From Leptodactylus fallax (taxonomy: Eukaryota; Chordata; Amphibia; Anura; Leptodactylidae), in assembly GCA_947044405.1 (NCBI GenBank), contig CAMRHE010000076.1:7050001-7114000 (forward strand): a stretch of DNA of 64,000 nucleotides, in the 5' to 3' direction. Under the pieces are notes generated by a model. That model saw nothing but the letters and a program-made list of their open reading frames with translations, ran no database searches and had not been told where the DNA came from. This document shows, piece by piece, positions 34,136-46,016 of this stretch; position 1 is the first letter of the stretch; the number at the start of each line of letters is the position of its first letter. A program made the translations under genes and the position numbers.

Positions 34136-36615
34136 TCTAAGACTATTTATAAAATTGCTAGTCGGTGAAAAACCTCGACAGGTGATGCATTGCATACACA
34201 TTATAATGTTTATTTTTGCAATTAATGTGCATAAAGCCCCATAGTGTAATTTTCATGTTGTCTTTGGGACCGTGAAAGACTCCTTAGTAATGGACTCAGC
34301 ATACTTACTGGATTTGACATTGGGTGACTAATGTATGTACATAGTCTAATATAAATACATATAATCATTAAAAGACGTCTTTACAATGCGTATACAAAAC
34401 GGCTTAAAGAGGTGTAAAATGGTAGTAAAATGTTGGCAAGTATGTCTAAAAATAATTTTACCAGAGATAGCACTTCTAGGTATCCTCCTGCAGAATTGAG
34501 GACATCTAAGAATAATGAATAATCTAATAAACAATCTAAATGTACAAACTTTTTTGCCTATTGCAACCAATCACATCACAACTTTCATTTAGTAATATAC
34601 TGCTGAAGAATTAAACCTGCGCCACAATATGACGTTTTTTTTTCTGAAGGATCCGTCAAAGAGAGAACTACATGGCAGGTGTACATATAGCCTTAGGAGA
34701 AAAGTCTATTTCTGGTGGTCTAGTCTTATATAGAAAATGGCCAAACATCTGATGTTTTCACATAATTGATGAAATTTAGAATTTTTCTTTAGGCTTCCAC
34801 TGTTTTTAGCCAGGAAGTTTTTTGCTAAAAGTAAGCCTTTGTTCTCACGACCAAGCTGAGACTCCGCCATGTATTTAATGAATCGGTGTAGCATCCCATT
34901 TTTGATGGACCCATTTCCTTCCATGTGTGAGTATAGCCTGAGAGCATGCCCTATTTTATTACTGATCACAGAGGCCTCACGACCGATGAACTGGGTGTCT
35001 ACAAAGCCTCTGACTGTTTAAAAAACATATTACTTGCAGTGAAAAACACCAAACCAAACGATGTTGAGACATATTTATCACTAGAAGTCCGACACTTATC
35101 TGTCTACACTTGTGCCAAAATTTATGGTGCACGGCATTTACAACATATTTATGAACAGTGTGCACCAGAAAGAACAGAAAAATACGACAGGCTAAATACT
35201 TTTGGAAAATGTGCCCCAGAATGGGCGGTGTTTAGAAGTGTCTCACTTTACGGCACATTTATGAAACAGAAAATGGCGCAGATTTTCTAGTGCAAAGTTT
35301 ACCAAGTTTAAAATGGTGTAAACTTATGAATTTACGACAATTTGCTTTGTGCGCCATAAATTCCCATTGTGCATCACATATTTGTCTCCTCAATAAGCGA
35401 GAGATGATTTGTGTCTGCTTATTTTGTGCCAAACATTGTAATATTTTTGATGCATTCGCCAAATATTTGTTCCTTACAGCCTAAGGTAAGTTTTTTGTCT
35501 ACAGATTTTGTCTTCATGTTTTGTGCCAAATATTTGTCCCATGATGAAGCTGGACACTTTTAGTCGGATGGTATTTGAGTCAGAATTTTGGAACTTCTGG
35601 AAACCCTCCATATTTATGAAGGTCCGAACAACAGATTCAGAAATATGTCTAAAACTACGATCAGGATTCTTAGTTTAAGTATTTATGGAAAACATCAGAA
35701 AATTAAAAAACAATGTGTGCCGGGCTAGTTATAAATTACTATTGAATAAGCTCTAAAATCTGAATGTGGCAAATGGCCCCAAAAATGTTGCGTGCAACCA
35801 ACCTTCTACACTACCTTTATAACAGTAAATCAGTTTTCTGATCTTGTTGCTTTGGCTATAATATATTTTTGATTTTATGCCATTTATACAGATAGATATA
35901 TAAAATACGGCTTAAAGGGAATTTTATGACCCTTTTTCTTCCATTCTCCATATCCATCTATGACATTAAAAGTGGTTATATATTACTATTGCTTTTTATT
36001 TCTGCTTGTATCACACTCCGGTCTCTTCTTATTATGATGTATCAACATAGTGAGGACTTGTAATAGAACTATTAGGTTTTTAGATAGAATAATAACTCAA
36101 TATGATTTTTATTCGGAAGGTTCTGTCGTCACATCTAATAGATATTGATTCAGATTTCTAGTTTTCAGCTTAAAACGGTAAATTTATTTTAGACGTTTCT
36201 GATTTATTTTAATTTAGGGCACAATCTGTTATGTCATTCATATTGTTAGCGTTTGATGTGGAAGAAAAATGACACCAATTATGTTCTATACAGAGCCCAG
36301 TGTTGCCAGCTCAGCAACTTCCTGTAAAACAAATACCTGGGATACCGCAAGGATCGTAGGTTTCATTTAAGGAATTCTGCCATTAAATTGTTTATATATG
36401 TGCGGTAACCCTACAATTACTCACGTCATCTACTAGGGAAGCAGCAGGATAGATCTCACTAGCTTTCATTTTCTATTGCCATTGAATTTAAAATAGAAAA
36501 TCAACCATGTCTAGATTGGAAAATATTCTGCTGTTTTGTATATACATCTCCTATACAGATCTATTGGTTTCTTTAGTTACAGACTGCAAAAAATGGAGTC
36601 TAGTGTGTCCCTCTA
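34136..36615. other. Non-coding DNA, no gene seen
   Basis: The longest frame (34946-35290, 114 codons) has no domain I recognise. It lies in a stretch with recurring TTTATGAA/GGCGCA words (35120-35360) that looks repetitive. The rest is AT-rich. Confidence 0.45.
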
Positions 36616-37540
36616 GTCAGTGGCCCACATTTATTAAGGCAGTTTTGGCGCACAGTTGACAGAGCGGGATGTGAATCTGGGTGTGCCAAGGCGGTGTAAC
36701 GTCTCTGCCTGTTCGGGTCTCTGCGCCACCCTCCGCTCGCACGCTGCGGCACAGGAGGCGTGTTCAGTTTGATCCCTTGCTTAAGGTTCTTGCTGCTTAG
36801 TCTGAACACTGTCCTAGTACTACGACTATGTAATTGAATTTCAGTCACACCCTTCTCCTGCACCTTGTTTCTTTCTGCTCCTCAGATAGTTAATCTTAGC
36901 CTTGCCTGTGTGATTGACAGCCTGTCTACCAATCAAGTGTGGGGCAGGTCCTGGACTTGCTATAAACAGGTCATCAGCTCTCACATGGTCGCTGGCTATT
37001 TCGACTCTGTCCTGTGACCTTGTCCTTGCTAAGCTGTTCCTTGCTATTGTATTGTATTACTCTCCTCTGACCTTTGGCTTCCTTTGTGACTACTCCTTGG
37101 ATTACGATTTTGTACTGCTTTGTCTCTCTTGCTTTGACCCTTGGCTTGCTTATCTTCTTCTGTGTTGTTTTGTCTTGTTCTGTGTGCCACTTATTTCTTG
37201 GAAGGGTTTTGCCATCCAGTTGCTCCTGTCATTAGGACAGTGTGGCAATTAGGTAGGGACAGGGGCTGGGTCGAGTTTAGGACTCACTGTCTCTCTTCCC
37301 CTTCTTCCATTGTTCCAGCAGCAGCAGCACTAGGGAATTGCTCAACTGGCAATTCCCTTACAGGCGGATTCACCAGATTTACTATAACAGTTTTCTGGCG
37401 TGAGTTATACCACAATTCTACAAACGGGCACATCTACATGTGCTAGAATTACTAAGAGGTCTTAGTAACTCTAGCAAGTCATGTACCTGGCAAGGAATCC
37501 ATTAAGATTGGCGGAAAGTTTTAATAAATTCCCCCCATTG
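36616..37540. repeat. Nested repeat with TTTATTAA-type ends
   Basis: The left end (GGCCCACATTTATTAAGGC, then TTTTGGCGCAC) and right end (GGCGGAAAGTTTTAATAAAT, then TCCCCCC) are partly inverted to each other. A pyrimidine-rich dispersed segment occupies about 36860-37260 (CCTTTGGCTTCC and similar). The frame at 36914-37252 is a by-product of this C/T-rich sequence. Boundaries uncertain. Confidence 0.35.
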
Positions 37541-37811
37541 TTTCATCCATTTGTTAGTAAGAAGTAGAAGGGAGATGAAAGGAAGCATGACAGAAGGGTT
37601 AGACTACACGTAGTCCATTTGTAGTCTGTAACCATGGAGACCCATAGGTTTTCATGGTAGCTTCAGGCACAAAATGTTAGATTTTTACTCATAAATACTT
37701 GCAAACTTTCTTCATTATAGATGCATTGGAGCAGTAACAAAAATTGTTGCAAAGTTCTCCGACCTGGGTCTCTCCAGCTATTGAGACTCCACAATTTCCC
37801 AAGTGCAGCTG
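37541..37811. other. Non-coding DNA, no gene seen
   Basis: No supported feature. Confidence 0.5.
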
Positions 37812-38097
37812 TTAAAGGAGTATTCCACTTATTTTTCATTTGGTGGAAAATGAAGACAAATTCCTCTGTCGCCATTTTCCAGGCATGGGCTACCCACAAC
37901 GGAATGCTGATGCAGGGCAGCGGCATTCTGTTGCGTCTTTCTGCTGCCGAATAGGTCTAGAGGAATGGGCCTAGTCATCAGGGAGTCTCAAGTCGCAGAT
38001 TCCGTGGCTGAATCAGGTGCAGCATCCGTGGCAAGATCAAGTAAGACGCTTATTTTTTTAGCCCCTAGGGATGAAAAAAAGTGAAACACCCCTTTAA
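37812..38097. mobile_element. T2/Kolobok-type MITE (286 bp)
   Basis: TTAAAGGAGTATTCCACTTA at the left and AGTGAAACACCCCTTTAA at the right, with TTAA on both sides. Non-coding. Confidence 0.7.
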
Positions 38098-39088
38098 GGC
38101 ATGCTGGGAGTTTCCCAATAGTGAGCTAGGCAATGTTTGAAGACTACTAACCTAAATAGTAGTTTCACCTCATATGGTATCCAACATGATCACTTTAAAA
38201 TGCCTTTTTGTCATGGTGAAAAATTGTTTCTGATTGCTGCCCATAACTGCCTAATATTAACCGAAATCTGTCTCTAGCAACAGAGACACAGAGACGGATT
38301 GCAACAAATGACAAGATTAGAAGTGACAGGAAGTCCCAGCACCTACACTGATGCCAGATGTCTCATGCTACAGACATGACCCCAGGAATGAAGATTTCAA
38401 CTAGTAGAAGTAAATTACATTCCTAGAATCTGAAGTGGGGGAAATCTATGGGCAAACTTGCATAAAATTTGGTAAAAATGGATTCTCAGGCTGGTTCAAC
38501 AGCACATAGCTATTTTTTTCACTCTGTAGTAAGTTTTATTTATAGAAATAGATGTTAAAGTCAGTATCACGCCAATTAGGAAAAGGAAATTGGACTTCCT
38601 CACTTCTCCTTCCCATGAGCCCTTATTTACAGAAAGTGCAGATTCCAAGCTGAGAACTTAGCTATCCTGATATATTGTGCTTAGAGGTAGTTTCCCATGA
38701 ATATAACCATGTTTAGATTTCTAAATGATTAAATGATAAAAGTTAAACTTTTCTGCAAATATAAATCATTAAAAATTTTGCAGAGTCTGAAGCTAAGTCT
38801 GCACGTAGGGAGTCACAGCCAAAAAGCACTGTGGAAAAGACCATGATGGAAACGCATCGCGACGCTCTCCTTTTTCAGAGCATGACCGGCACATAAAGTG
38901 CCTATATCACAGGTAAAATGAATAGAGGATTCCACTGGGATCTGGAGATTTTCCTAATCTTCCAGGACTCCAGGAGATCACTCCTCTTTTTGGGAGTCTA
39001 CTGGATGTTTTAGGAGAGTTGGAAAGTATGTTCTAATAGGAATAAAAATATTCTTTTTTAGAGTTCACATTTCCATTTTTCAGTTCCT
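38098..39088. other. Non-coding DNA, no gene seen
   Basis: No supported feature. Confidence 0.5.
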
Positions 39089-40394
39089 TTAAAGGGAGTC
39101 TGTCACCAGAACTCAGTGTATCAACACAGCCCTGCAGATAGATAGGTTAGAATCACCAGAGCCAGTATATCAACCCGGCCCTGCAGATAGATAGGTTAGA
39201 ATCACCAGAGCCAGTATATCAACACAGCCCTGCAGATAGATAGGTTAGAATCACCAGAGCCAGTATATCAACCCGGCCCTGCAGATAGGTTAGGATCAGT
39301 GGTGAACCTAGCCTCTTTGCTGCCTGAGGCGGACTATCAAAGGCGCACCCCCCCCAAAAGAAATATAAAATTGTGTTTACATTCTGTTAGCGTCACACGC
39401 TGCTATTGTCGTACAATAAACATACACAAACTTATGAAACAGTTGTTAAAAATTCTTCTTCCTGTATTACTTCAGTATCAGAAATACACAGCATGGCATT
39501 AACAATGAAAGTAACTTCACACATCTTCTGCTTGGTGGATGGACGAGCCCACGTGGCCCCCATTCTCTATAATAGGAGCCCCGCAGATAGCTGAGTACTG
39601 GACTTCGGATATCTTTGGCACTCCCATCGAAGTGAATGAGAGCCACGCGGGTTCGTCCATCCACCAAGTGACACACCTATATATATGGCTGCAGCCAGGC
39701 TGGATTCCCACCTAGTGGGGGGAAAAAACCCAATTCTCAGGCTCAGTGGGGGTCTCAGCAGACAGACCCCCATCAATCAGGTATTTATCCTCTATCATTT
39801 AGGTGTATACAGGGCAGTAACATTCTGTGACTTACAGGTGACGTCTCTGACTAATCGGTCACATTTCCCGTCTCTTCCCTCTGGACCGCCATGACCACTT
39901 CTTCCAGCTGTGACTTGTCTCTGTAAAGTTTACAACACAGACATCTTTGGCTTCTCACTTTTCCAGGCACCAACCCACATTGTCCTCACCTACACAAAGC
40001 CCCCATCCTGCTGCTACCCCAATTATAAAATATATGATATAACTCCCCATAATGAATAATACCCCCAAGTGTACTGTATATTTATATTAATAATGTCCGT
40101 GTGTACCCTGTATAAATAGTGCCCCTTATTAATAATGCCCCAGGTGTTAACTAATTAAAAGGTTTTCCAGGTCATTAATAATCAGTGGGCTCAAAAATCT
40201 AGTCCTGCTGCTCCGTTGTTTTCTTCCCCTCAGCGGTCATGTGTGGTGGGGACTTCCGCCAGAAGAGAACACCAGAGCAGCAGAACCAGACTGCGGTGGG
40301 AGACATCGGAGCACAAGGGACAGGTGAGTAGGTGTTTTTTTTTAATACAGTATTACACGATATTATGGCCCACAGTGGCCCCTGCACACGGTAT

Positions 40395-40645
40395 TATTTA
40401 TTTATTTATTATTTATCTATTATGCTTACTTATATAGCGCCATCATATTCCGCAGCGCTTTACAGACATTGACAGTCACTGTCCCATATAGGGCTCACAA
40501 TCTACATTCCCTATTAGTATGTCTTTGGAGTGTGGGAAGAAACCGGAGTACCCGGAGGAAACCCACACAAACACGGGGAGAACATACAAACTCCTTGCAG
40601 ATGTTGTCCTTGGCAGGATTCGAACACAGGATTCCAGCGCTGCCC
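40395..40645 (-). repeat. tRNA-derived SINE, 5' truncated
   Basis: Read on the minus strand it starts at GCGCTGGAATCC. It has a pol III B-box-like GTTCGAATCC (40614-40623), then the body with GTATGTTCTCCCCGTG and GGGTTTCCTCCGGGTACTCC. It ends GGCGCTATATAAG with an ATAAATAA-rich tail near 40395. This matches a SINE family common in frogs and fish (recalled). The A box part is missing and the 31-bp array begins there. It would have depended on a LINE for copying. Confidence 0.75.
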
Positions 40646-41178
40646 CGCAGCGGCCCCTGCACACGGTATTATGCCCCGCAGCGACCCCTGCACACGGTAT
40701 TATGCCCTGCAGCGGCCCCTGCACATGGTATTATGCCCTGCAGCGGCCCCTGCACATGGTATTATGCCCCGCAGCGACCCCTGCACACGGTATTATGCCC
40801 AGAAGTGGCCCCTGCACAGGGTATTATGCCCCGCAGCAGCCCCTGCACACGGTATTATGCTCCATAGTGGCCCCTGCACACAGTATTATGCCTCATAGTG
40901 GCCCCTGCAGATGGTATTATGCCCCGCAGTGGCCCCTGCACACGGTATTATGCTCCACAGTGGCCCCTGCACTCGGTATTATGCTCCACAGTGGCCCCTG
41001 CACACAATATTATGCCCCGCAGTGGCCCCTGCACATGTTATTATGCTCCATAGTGGCCCCTGCACATGGTATTATGTCCCATAGTGGCCCCTGCACTCGG
41101 TATTATACACCATAGTGGCCCCTGCACACGTAATTATGCCCCATAGTGGCCCCTACACACAGTATTCTGCTCCATAGT
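40640..41178. repeat. 31-bp minisatellite, about 17 units
   Basis: Head-to-tail units each contain GTATTATG and GGCCCCTGCAC, with phase-exact spacing of 31 (for example 40691, 40722, 40753). Drift from CCCCGCAGCGG to CTCCATAGTGG runs along the array from left to right. Because 31 is not a multiple of 3, all three plus frames stay open for long stretches, giving repetitive peptides that are not proteins. Confidence 0.95.
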
Positions 41179-41189
41179 AACCCACCCAT

Positions 41190-41512
41190 GAACTATTATT
41201 ATACTCTGGGGTCTAAAAGTATAATGATCGGAGACTCAGGTGGTGACAAACATAAAAACCAGTGTTACTTACCTGGGCTCCGGTGCACTCCCTGCTTTCA
41301 GCCCTCTTCAATGTAGCACAGACCAGCGTCGCAACATAATGACGTCGGGCTGGCTCACGTGACGCCTGGGACGTCACCAAAGAAGGCCGAAGCCTGCTGG
41401 GAGTAACATCGCTGGAGAGGTGAGTAACAATGGTTTTTATGTTTATCACCTCCCCTGGGTCTCCGATTATTATACTCCGGGGTCTGAAAAGACCCCGGAG
41501 TATAATAATAGT
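41190..41512. repeat. Palindromic unit ending in a perfect 20-bp hairpin
   Basis: At 41466-41509 twenty bases pair perfectly with the twenty that follow a GAAA loop (ATTATTATACTCCGGGGTCT against its complement). A decayed copy lies at 41195-41232. Between them, GGTGGTGACAAACATAAAAA mirrors TTTTTATGTTTATCACCTCC, so the whole 320-bp block is an imperfect inverted repeat. Confidence 0.8.
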
Positions 41513-42255
41513 AGTATTTGGCCTAACTTATCGATCCCTGCTGCCGCTCACAGCCACTTCTGATTCCCCCTTCTGTATCTGATAGCAGAAGGGGAATCGG
41601 GGGCGGCCACAGCAGGTGCGGGGATCGATAAGTAAATAGGCAGGTTAAGTAAAAAAAAGCAGGTTACGGCCTATTTATATATAAAAAAAAGAAGTTATTG
41701 TCACCTACCTGCAATCCCATGATGGGGCTGCCGCCTCCTCTTCTTGTCTGCGACGTCTGCGTCTCAGCATAGGAGGCGCGATGACGTAATTGTATCGCCG
41801 CCTGCCCTGACATGCAGAGGTCTCGTAAACCAGCCCAGGACAGGCCCTGCTCAGCTTTGTTTTTTTAAAGCGGCCTATCCTGGGCTGGTTTACATTGAAT
41901 AAATGGTAAAAATGCCGCCCCCCCAGACAGTGACGACAGTGCCGCCTGAGGCGGCCACATCACTTCGCCTCATTAGCAGTGCGCCCCTGGTTAGGATCTA
42001 TCTGCAGGGCTAGATTAATATGCTGGATGTTGGTGACCCTAACCTATCTATCTGTGGGGCTGGATTGATACACTGAGTTAAAATAGCCCTAACCTATCTA
42101 TCTGCAGGGCTGGATTGATATGCTGGATTGTGGTGACCCTAACCTATCTACCTGCAGAGCTACATTGATATGCTGGATTCTGGTGACCCTAACCTATCTA
42201 TCTGCAGGGCTGGTTTGATACGGTATGCTGGATTGTCGTGACAGGCTCACTTTAA

Positions 42256-43210
42256 AGGAACAGAAAATCGGAAAATTATATGCTGATGAGTGTGTCATAT
42301 GATGGACACAAAGCAATGCCAATGGACTCCACTCACTATACTGGGGTCCATCAGGATATGGTGTACATAATCTTGCTGTATACAATAACACAGCTTTCTG
42401 TGCTACTTTGGCTTTGGAGCCTCTGACACAGATGTGAATGTTGCCTTGGGGCAGCTGTGACCTATGATTTAGTTAGTTCTATATATGATCAGTATACATC
42501 CTCACTGTCAGGGCAGGCTATAAAGTATCATATCCATAAACATTACATATTATAAGTCACCTTTTCCGTCTCTGAGCAATGCATTCACTTCTGGAAGTAA
42601 TTAAAGTCCTGGGAATATAAACCTGTTACACACTGACCACATTATCCCTAAACTGTAGATACATTGACGCTGCAGAAACGTAAATAACATGACTGCAAAT
42701 ACAAGGGAGTGGGATCCGACCGTCCCATGAGGCTGTGGTTTGTCAACATGCCTTACCCTATTAAGAACAGAAATATGGCAGGGGTCATGTATTCAATGCG
42801 GGGTTTGTCCTATACATTTGTCTTATTGCTCTCAAATCTGCAATATATTTGCTGTAGGAAATGTTCGATGGCCCTTGAACTATAGTTAACCGCTTACAAC
42901 CAGTGTAACCCTTTATACATGTAAGTCATGGAGTAAACGGCTGGAGCTCTGAAGTACGGTAGTACATCTGTCGCCATCATCTGTAGTACTGACACCTATT
43001 AAAGGACCCACTTTGAACAATCTTTATCTGTAATAACAGTCCTGTGAGGGTAACTGATAACAATGTGCCCGGCTGCTGGTTAATGGTATTGCATGGGGAC
43101 ACTGAAGAGGGGTCATCGTCTTTAAGTAAATAAAGCTGTGGGCTCTATGGGAATCCATATTCTGACAGATGTCATAGTTTGATTTAATAATAGCCTTTAA
43201 AGGATTGTAG
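42256..43210. other. Non-coding DNA, no gene seen
   Basis: No supported feature. Confidence 0.5.
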
Positions 43211-44820
43211 GTATTATGATGTTCTGCAGCAGCTGAGGTGTGTATTATGGTGTTCTGCAGCAGCTGAGGTGTGTATTATGATGTTCTGCAGTAGCTGAGG
43301 TGTGTATTATGATGTTGTGCAGCAGCTGAGGTGTGTATTATGATGTTCTGCAGCAGCTGAGGTGTGTATTATGATGTTCTACAGCAGCTGAGGTGTGTAT
43401 TATGATGTTCCCTGCAGTAGCTGAGGTGTGTATTATGATATTCTGCAGTAGCTGAGGTGTGTATTATGATGTTCTGCAGCAGCTGAGGTGCGTATTATGA
43501 TGTTGTGCAGCAGCTGAGGTGTGTATTATGATGTTCTGCAGTAGCTGAGGTGTGTATTATGATGTCCTGCAGCAGCTGAGGTGTGTATTATGATGTTCTG
43601 CAGCAGCTGAGGTGTGTATTATGATATTCTACAGCAGCTGAGGTGTGTATTATGATGTTCTGCAGCAGCTGAGGTGTGTATTATGATGTTCTGCAGCAGC
43701 TGAGGTGTGTATTATGATGTTCTGCAGCAGCTGAGGTGTGTATTATGATGTTCTGCAGCAGCTGAGGTGTGTATTATGATGTTCTGCAGCAGCTGAGGTG
43801 TGTATTATGATGTTCTGCAGCAGCTGAGGTGCGTATTATGATGTTCTGCAGTAGCTGAGGTGTGTATTATGATGTTCTGCAGCAGCTGAGGTGTGTATTA
43901 TGATGTTCTGCAGTAGCTGAGGTGTGTATTATGATGTTCTGAAGCAGCTGAGGTGTGTATTATGATGTTGTGCAGCAGCTGAGGTGTGTATTATGATGTT
44001 GTGCAGCAGCTGAGGTGCGTATTATGATGTTGTGCAGCAGCTGAGGTGTGTATTATGATGTTGTGCAGCAGCTGAGGTGTGTATTATGATGTCCTGCAGC
44101 AGCTGAGGTGTGTATTATGATGTTCTGCAGCAGCTGAGGTGTGTATTATGATGTTCTGCAGCAGCTGAGGTGTGTATTATGATGTTCTGCAGCAGCTGAG
44201 GTGTGTATTATGATGTTCTGCAGCAGCTGAGGTGTGTATTATGATGTTCTGCAGTAGCTGAGGTGTGTATTATGATGTTCTGCAGCAGCTGAGGTGTGTA
44301 TTATGATGTTCTGCAGCAGCTGAGGTGTGTATTATGATGTTCTGCAGCAGCTGAGGTGTGTATTATGATGTTCTGCAGTAGCTGAGGTGTGTATTATGAT
44401 GTCCTGCAGCAGCTGAGGTGTGTATTATGATGTCCTGCAGCAGCTGAGGTGTGTATTATGATGTTCTGCAGCAGCTGAGGTGTGTATTATGATGTCCTGC
44501 AGCAGCTGAGGTGTGTATTATGATGTTCTGCAGCAGCTGAGGTGTGTATTATGATGTTCTGCAGCAGCTGAGGTGTGTATTATGATGTTCTGCAGCAGCT
44601 GAGGTGTGTATTATGATGTTCTGCAGCAGCTGAGGAGTGTATTATGATGTTCTGCAGCAGCTGAGGAGTGTATTATGATGTTCTGCAGCAGCTGAGATGT
44701 GTATTATGATGTTCTGCAGTAGCTGAGGTGTGTATTATGATGTTCTGCAGCAGCTGAGGTGTGTATTATGATGTTCTGCAGCAGCTGAGGTGTGTATTAT
44801 GATGTGCTGCAGCAGCTGCT
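43211..44820. repeat. 31-bp minisatellite, about 52 units
   Basis: A highly homogeneous array. Each unit contains GTGTGTATTATGATG and CTGCAGCAGCTGAG. Recurrent variants are TTGTGCAG, TCCTGCAG, GTAGCTG for CAGCTG, and GCGTAT for GTGTAT. The period is exactly 31 (for example 44101 to 44132), apart from one unit near 43410 with two extra bases. A decayed final unit runs to about 44860. There are no spacers of unique sequence, so it is not a CRISPR array. Confidence 0.97.
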
Positions 44821-44865
44821 ATGCACTTTATAATGTTATGCAGCATCTCAGGTTTATATAATAAT

Positions 44866-45235
44866 TAGAGATGAGTGAACTGGTTCAGAACAAACTGGAT
44901 TCCTCTTTCGACATCATGACATTCGGCGTGCACTTGTGACCACTGAGGCCTGTGATTGGCGATCATGCGCACATGATATCACAGAGGAGACAGAGAGAAA
45001 GCATCAGACCTAGCAAGGAGGCCAAAAGTGGAGAGGCAATGTGAGTATAAGTGTTTCTTATTTTTTACACCTCTCCTGGGCCTCCACCTATTATACTCTG
45101 GGGTCTGAAGAGACCCAAGAATATAATAATTTAATTTCTGGTTCTATCCGAACAATTTTGGACTGAAGCAAACCAGAAGATCATTTAGTCCAAACCTGAC
45201 ATGAAACGAATCTACAGAAGTTCATCTGATTAGAA
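44866..45235. repeat. GATGARYGAAC-family repeat with ATTATACTC hairpin
   Basis: Begins TTAGAGATGAGTGAACTGG and ends near GAAGTTCATCTGATTAGAA. A TTATACTCTGGGGTCT arm faces AGACCCAAGAATATAATAA at about 45089-45130. CACCTCTCCTGGGCCTCC precedes the hairpin, as in the other members. Confidence 0.6.
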
Positions 45236-45424
45236 TCTCCTGCAGAAGGTAAAGTGAATATTGTGATGATCTGCTGAAGCAGGGACACTTGGACACGGCA
45301 CAATACGGTGCGTGAAAGAAAGACGGAGCAGGAACGTCCGACATAAATGACCTGTGACTAACTTTGCACAAAGATATAAGCCGTGCCTATGTCCTGCCAC
45401 TCATCTCTGTACAAGGGTATGGTT

Positions 45425-46016
45425 CTAACTAGTGGTGGGTGAACCTCGCGAGATTCATTTTGTGACTATTTGTGGGGTTCACCCACAAGGTTTGCTTGGT
45501 CCAAACCAAAAGTGCTATTATTATAGTCTTCAGGCCTGAGAGTATAATAATCTGAAGCCCAGGGGAGATGTGAAAAAATAGAAAAACACTTATACTACGG
45601 GGCTCCACCATGGTGTCCAGTCTTCTTTCCAGGTGTTACTAGCATCTTCTAACCTTCTGTTGTCATCATCGGCCCTGAGCTCTGTGATTGGATCTCGGTG
45701 GTCACATTGATGTCTTCACACTATGATGATGCAGCATATGTGACAACATTTACATCCCCCACGAGAGCCCTGAGACCCAATCACAAACCTCGAAAGTGAC
45801 CTTGGGGCTGGAAGAGAAGACCAGAAAGCTGGGGGTGCCATGACAGGGCCCAGAAAAGGCAACTACCCCATCCTCCGATTATTATACTCTGGGGCCTGAA
45901 GTGACCCCAGAGTGCAATAATCCACTTTAGAGGATTTGTTGGTGGTGAGTACAAAATTTTTGCAAAATTTATAGCAAACCTGATTTGTTACCAACCAGTT
46001 TGCTCATCTATAATTC
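45425..46016. repeat. GATGARYGAAC-family repeat, two-hairpin copy
   Basis: Starts near AGTGGTGGGTGAACCTCGC and ends near CCAGTTTGCTCATCTATAA. Hairpins with ATTATTATA-type arms occur near both ends (about 45515-45552 and 45878-45923). The interior is partly mirrored around 45720. It contains no coding sequence. Confidence 0.6.

Larger units (their letters stand above)
39297..41989. mobile_element. hAT-like non-autonomous element (2.7 kb)
   Basis: Ends are CAGTGGTGAAC on the left and GTGCGCCCCTG on the right, inverted to each other as CAGKGGYGMAC. GTTAGGAT is present on both sides (39289-39296 and 41990-41997). An 8-bp duplication and CAG...CTG-type ends fit the hAT superfamily. CTGAGGCGG occurs near both ends (39327 and 41946). 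There is no transposase; the interior is a SINE, a 31-bp array and a palindromic hairpin unit. Confidence 0.8.
39089..42255. mobile_element. TTAA-flanked foldback element of tandem units, opened by an hAT insertion
   Basis: Left end TTAAAGGGAGTCTGTCACCA and right end GACAGGCTCACTTTAA, with TTAA at 39089-39092 and 42252-42255. The left arm (39105-39296) has about four units of 47 bp (CCCTGCAGATAGATAGGTTA and so on). The right arm (41990-42245) has about five units of about 50 bp in the opposite orientation. Without the inserted hAT-like DNA the two arms meet tail to tail, giving a near-palindrome of about 470 bp. Same family as 18903-19506. Confidence 0.75.

Noticed and set aside
34946..35290. 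A 114-codon frame that looks protein-like at first
   Set aside because: No recognisable motif, surrounding sequence is repetitive, and there is no splice or promoter context.
36914..37252. Leu/Cys-rich 112-codon frame
   Set aside because: It lies in pyrimidine-rich dispersed repeat DNA that has related copies near 9.1 and 55.5 kb.
40600..40640. Possible tRNA gene (GTTCGAATCC B box)
   Set aside because: No A box, no cloverleaf, and the following sequence is a SINE body.
40519..41115. Long overlapping open frames (up to about 198 codons) with Pro/His/Cys-rich repeats
   Set aside because: They run through the 31-bp tandem array, whose length is not a multiple of 3, so each frame cycles through the same peptide. 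No domain and no start context.
43211..44820. Possible CRISPR-like array
   Set aside because: Units are contiguous with no unique spacers, and the surrounding DNA is clearly eukaryotic.
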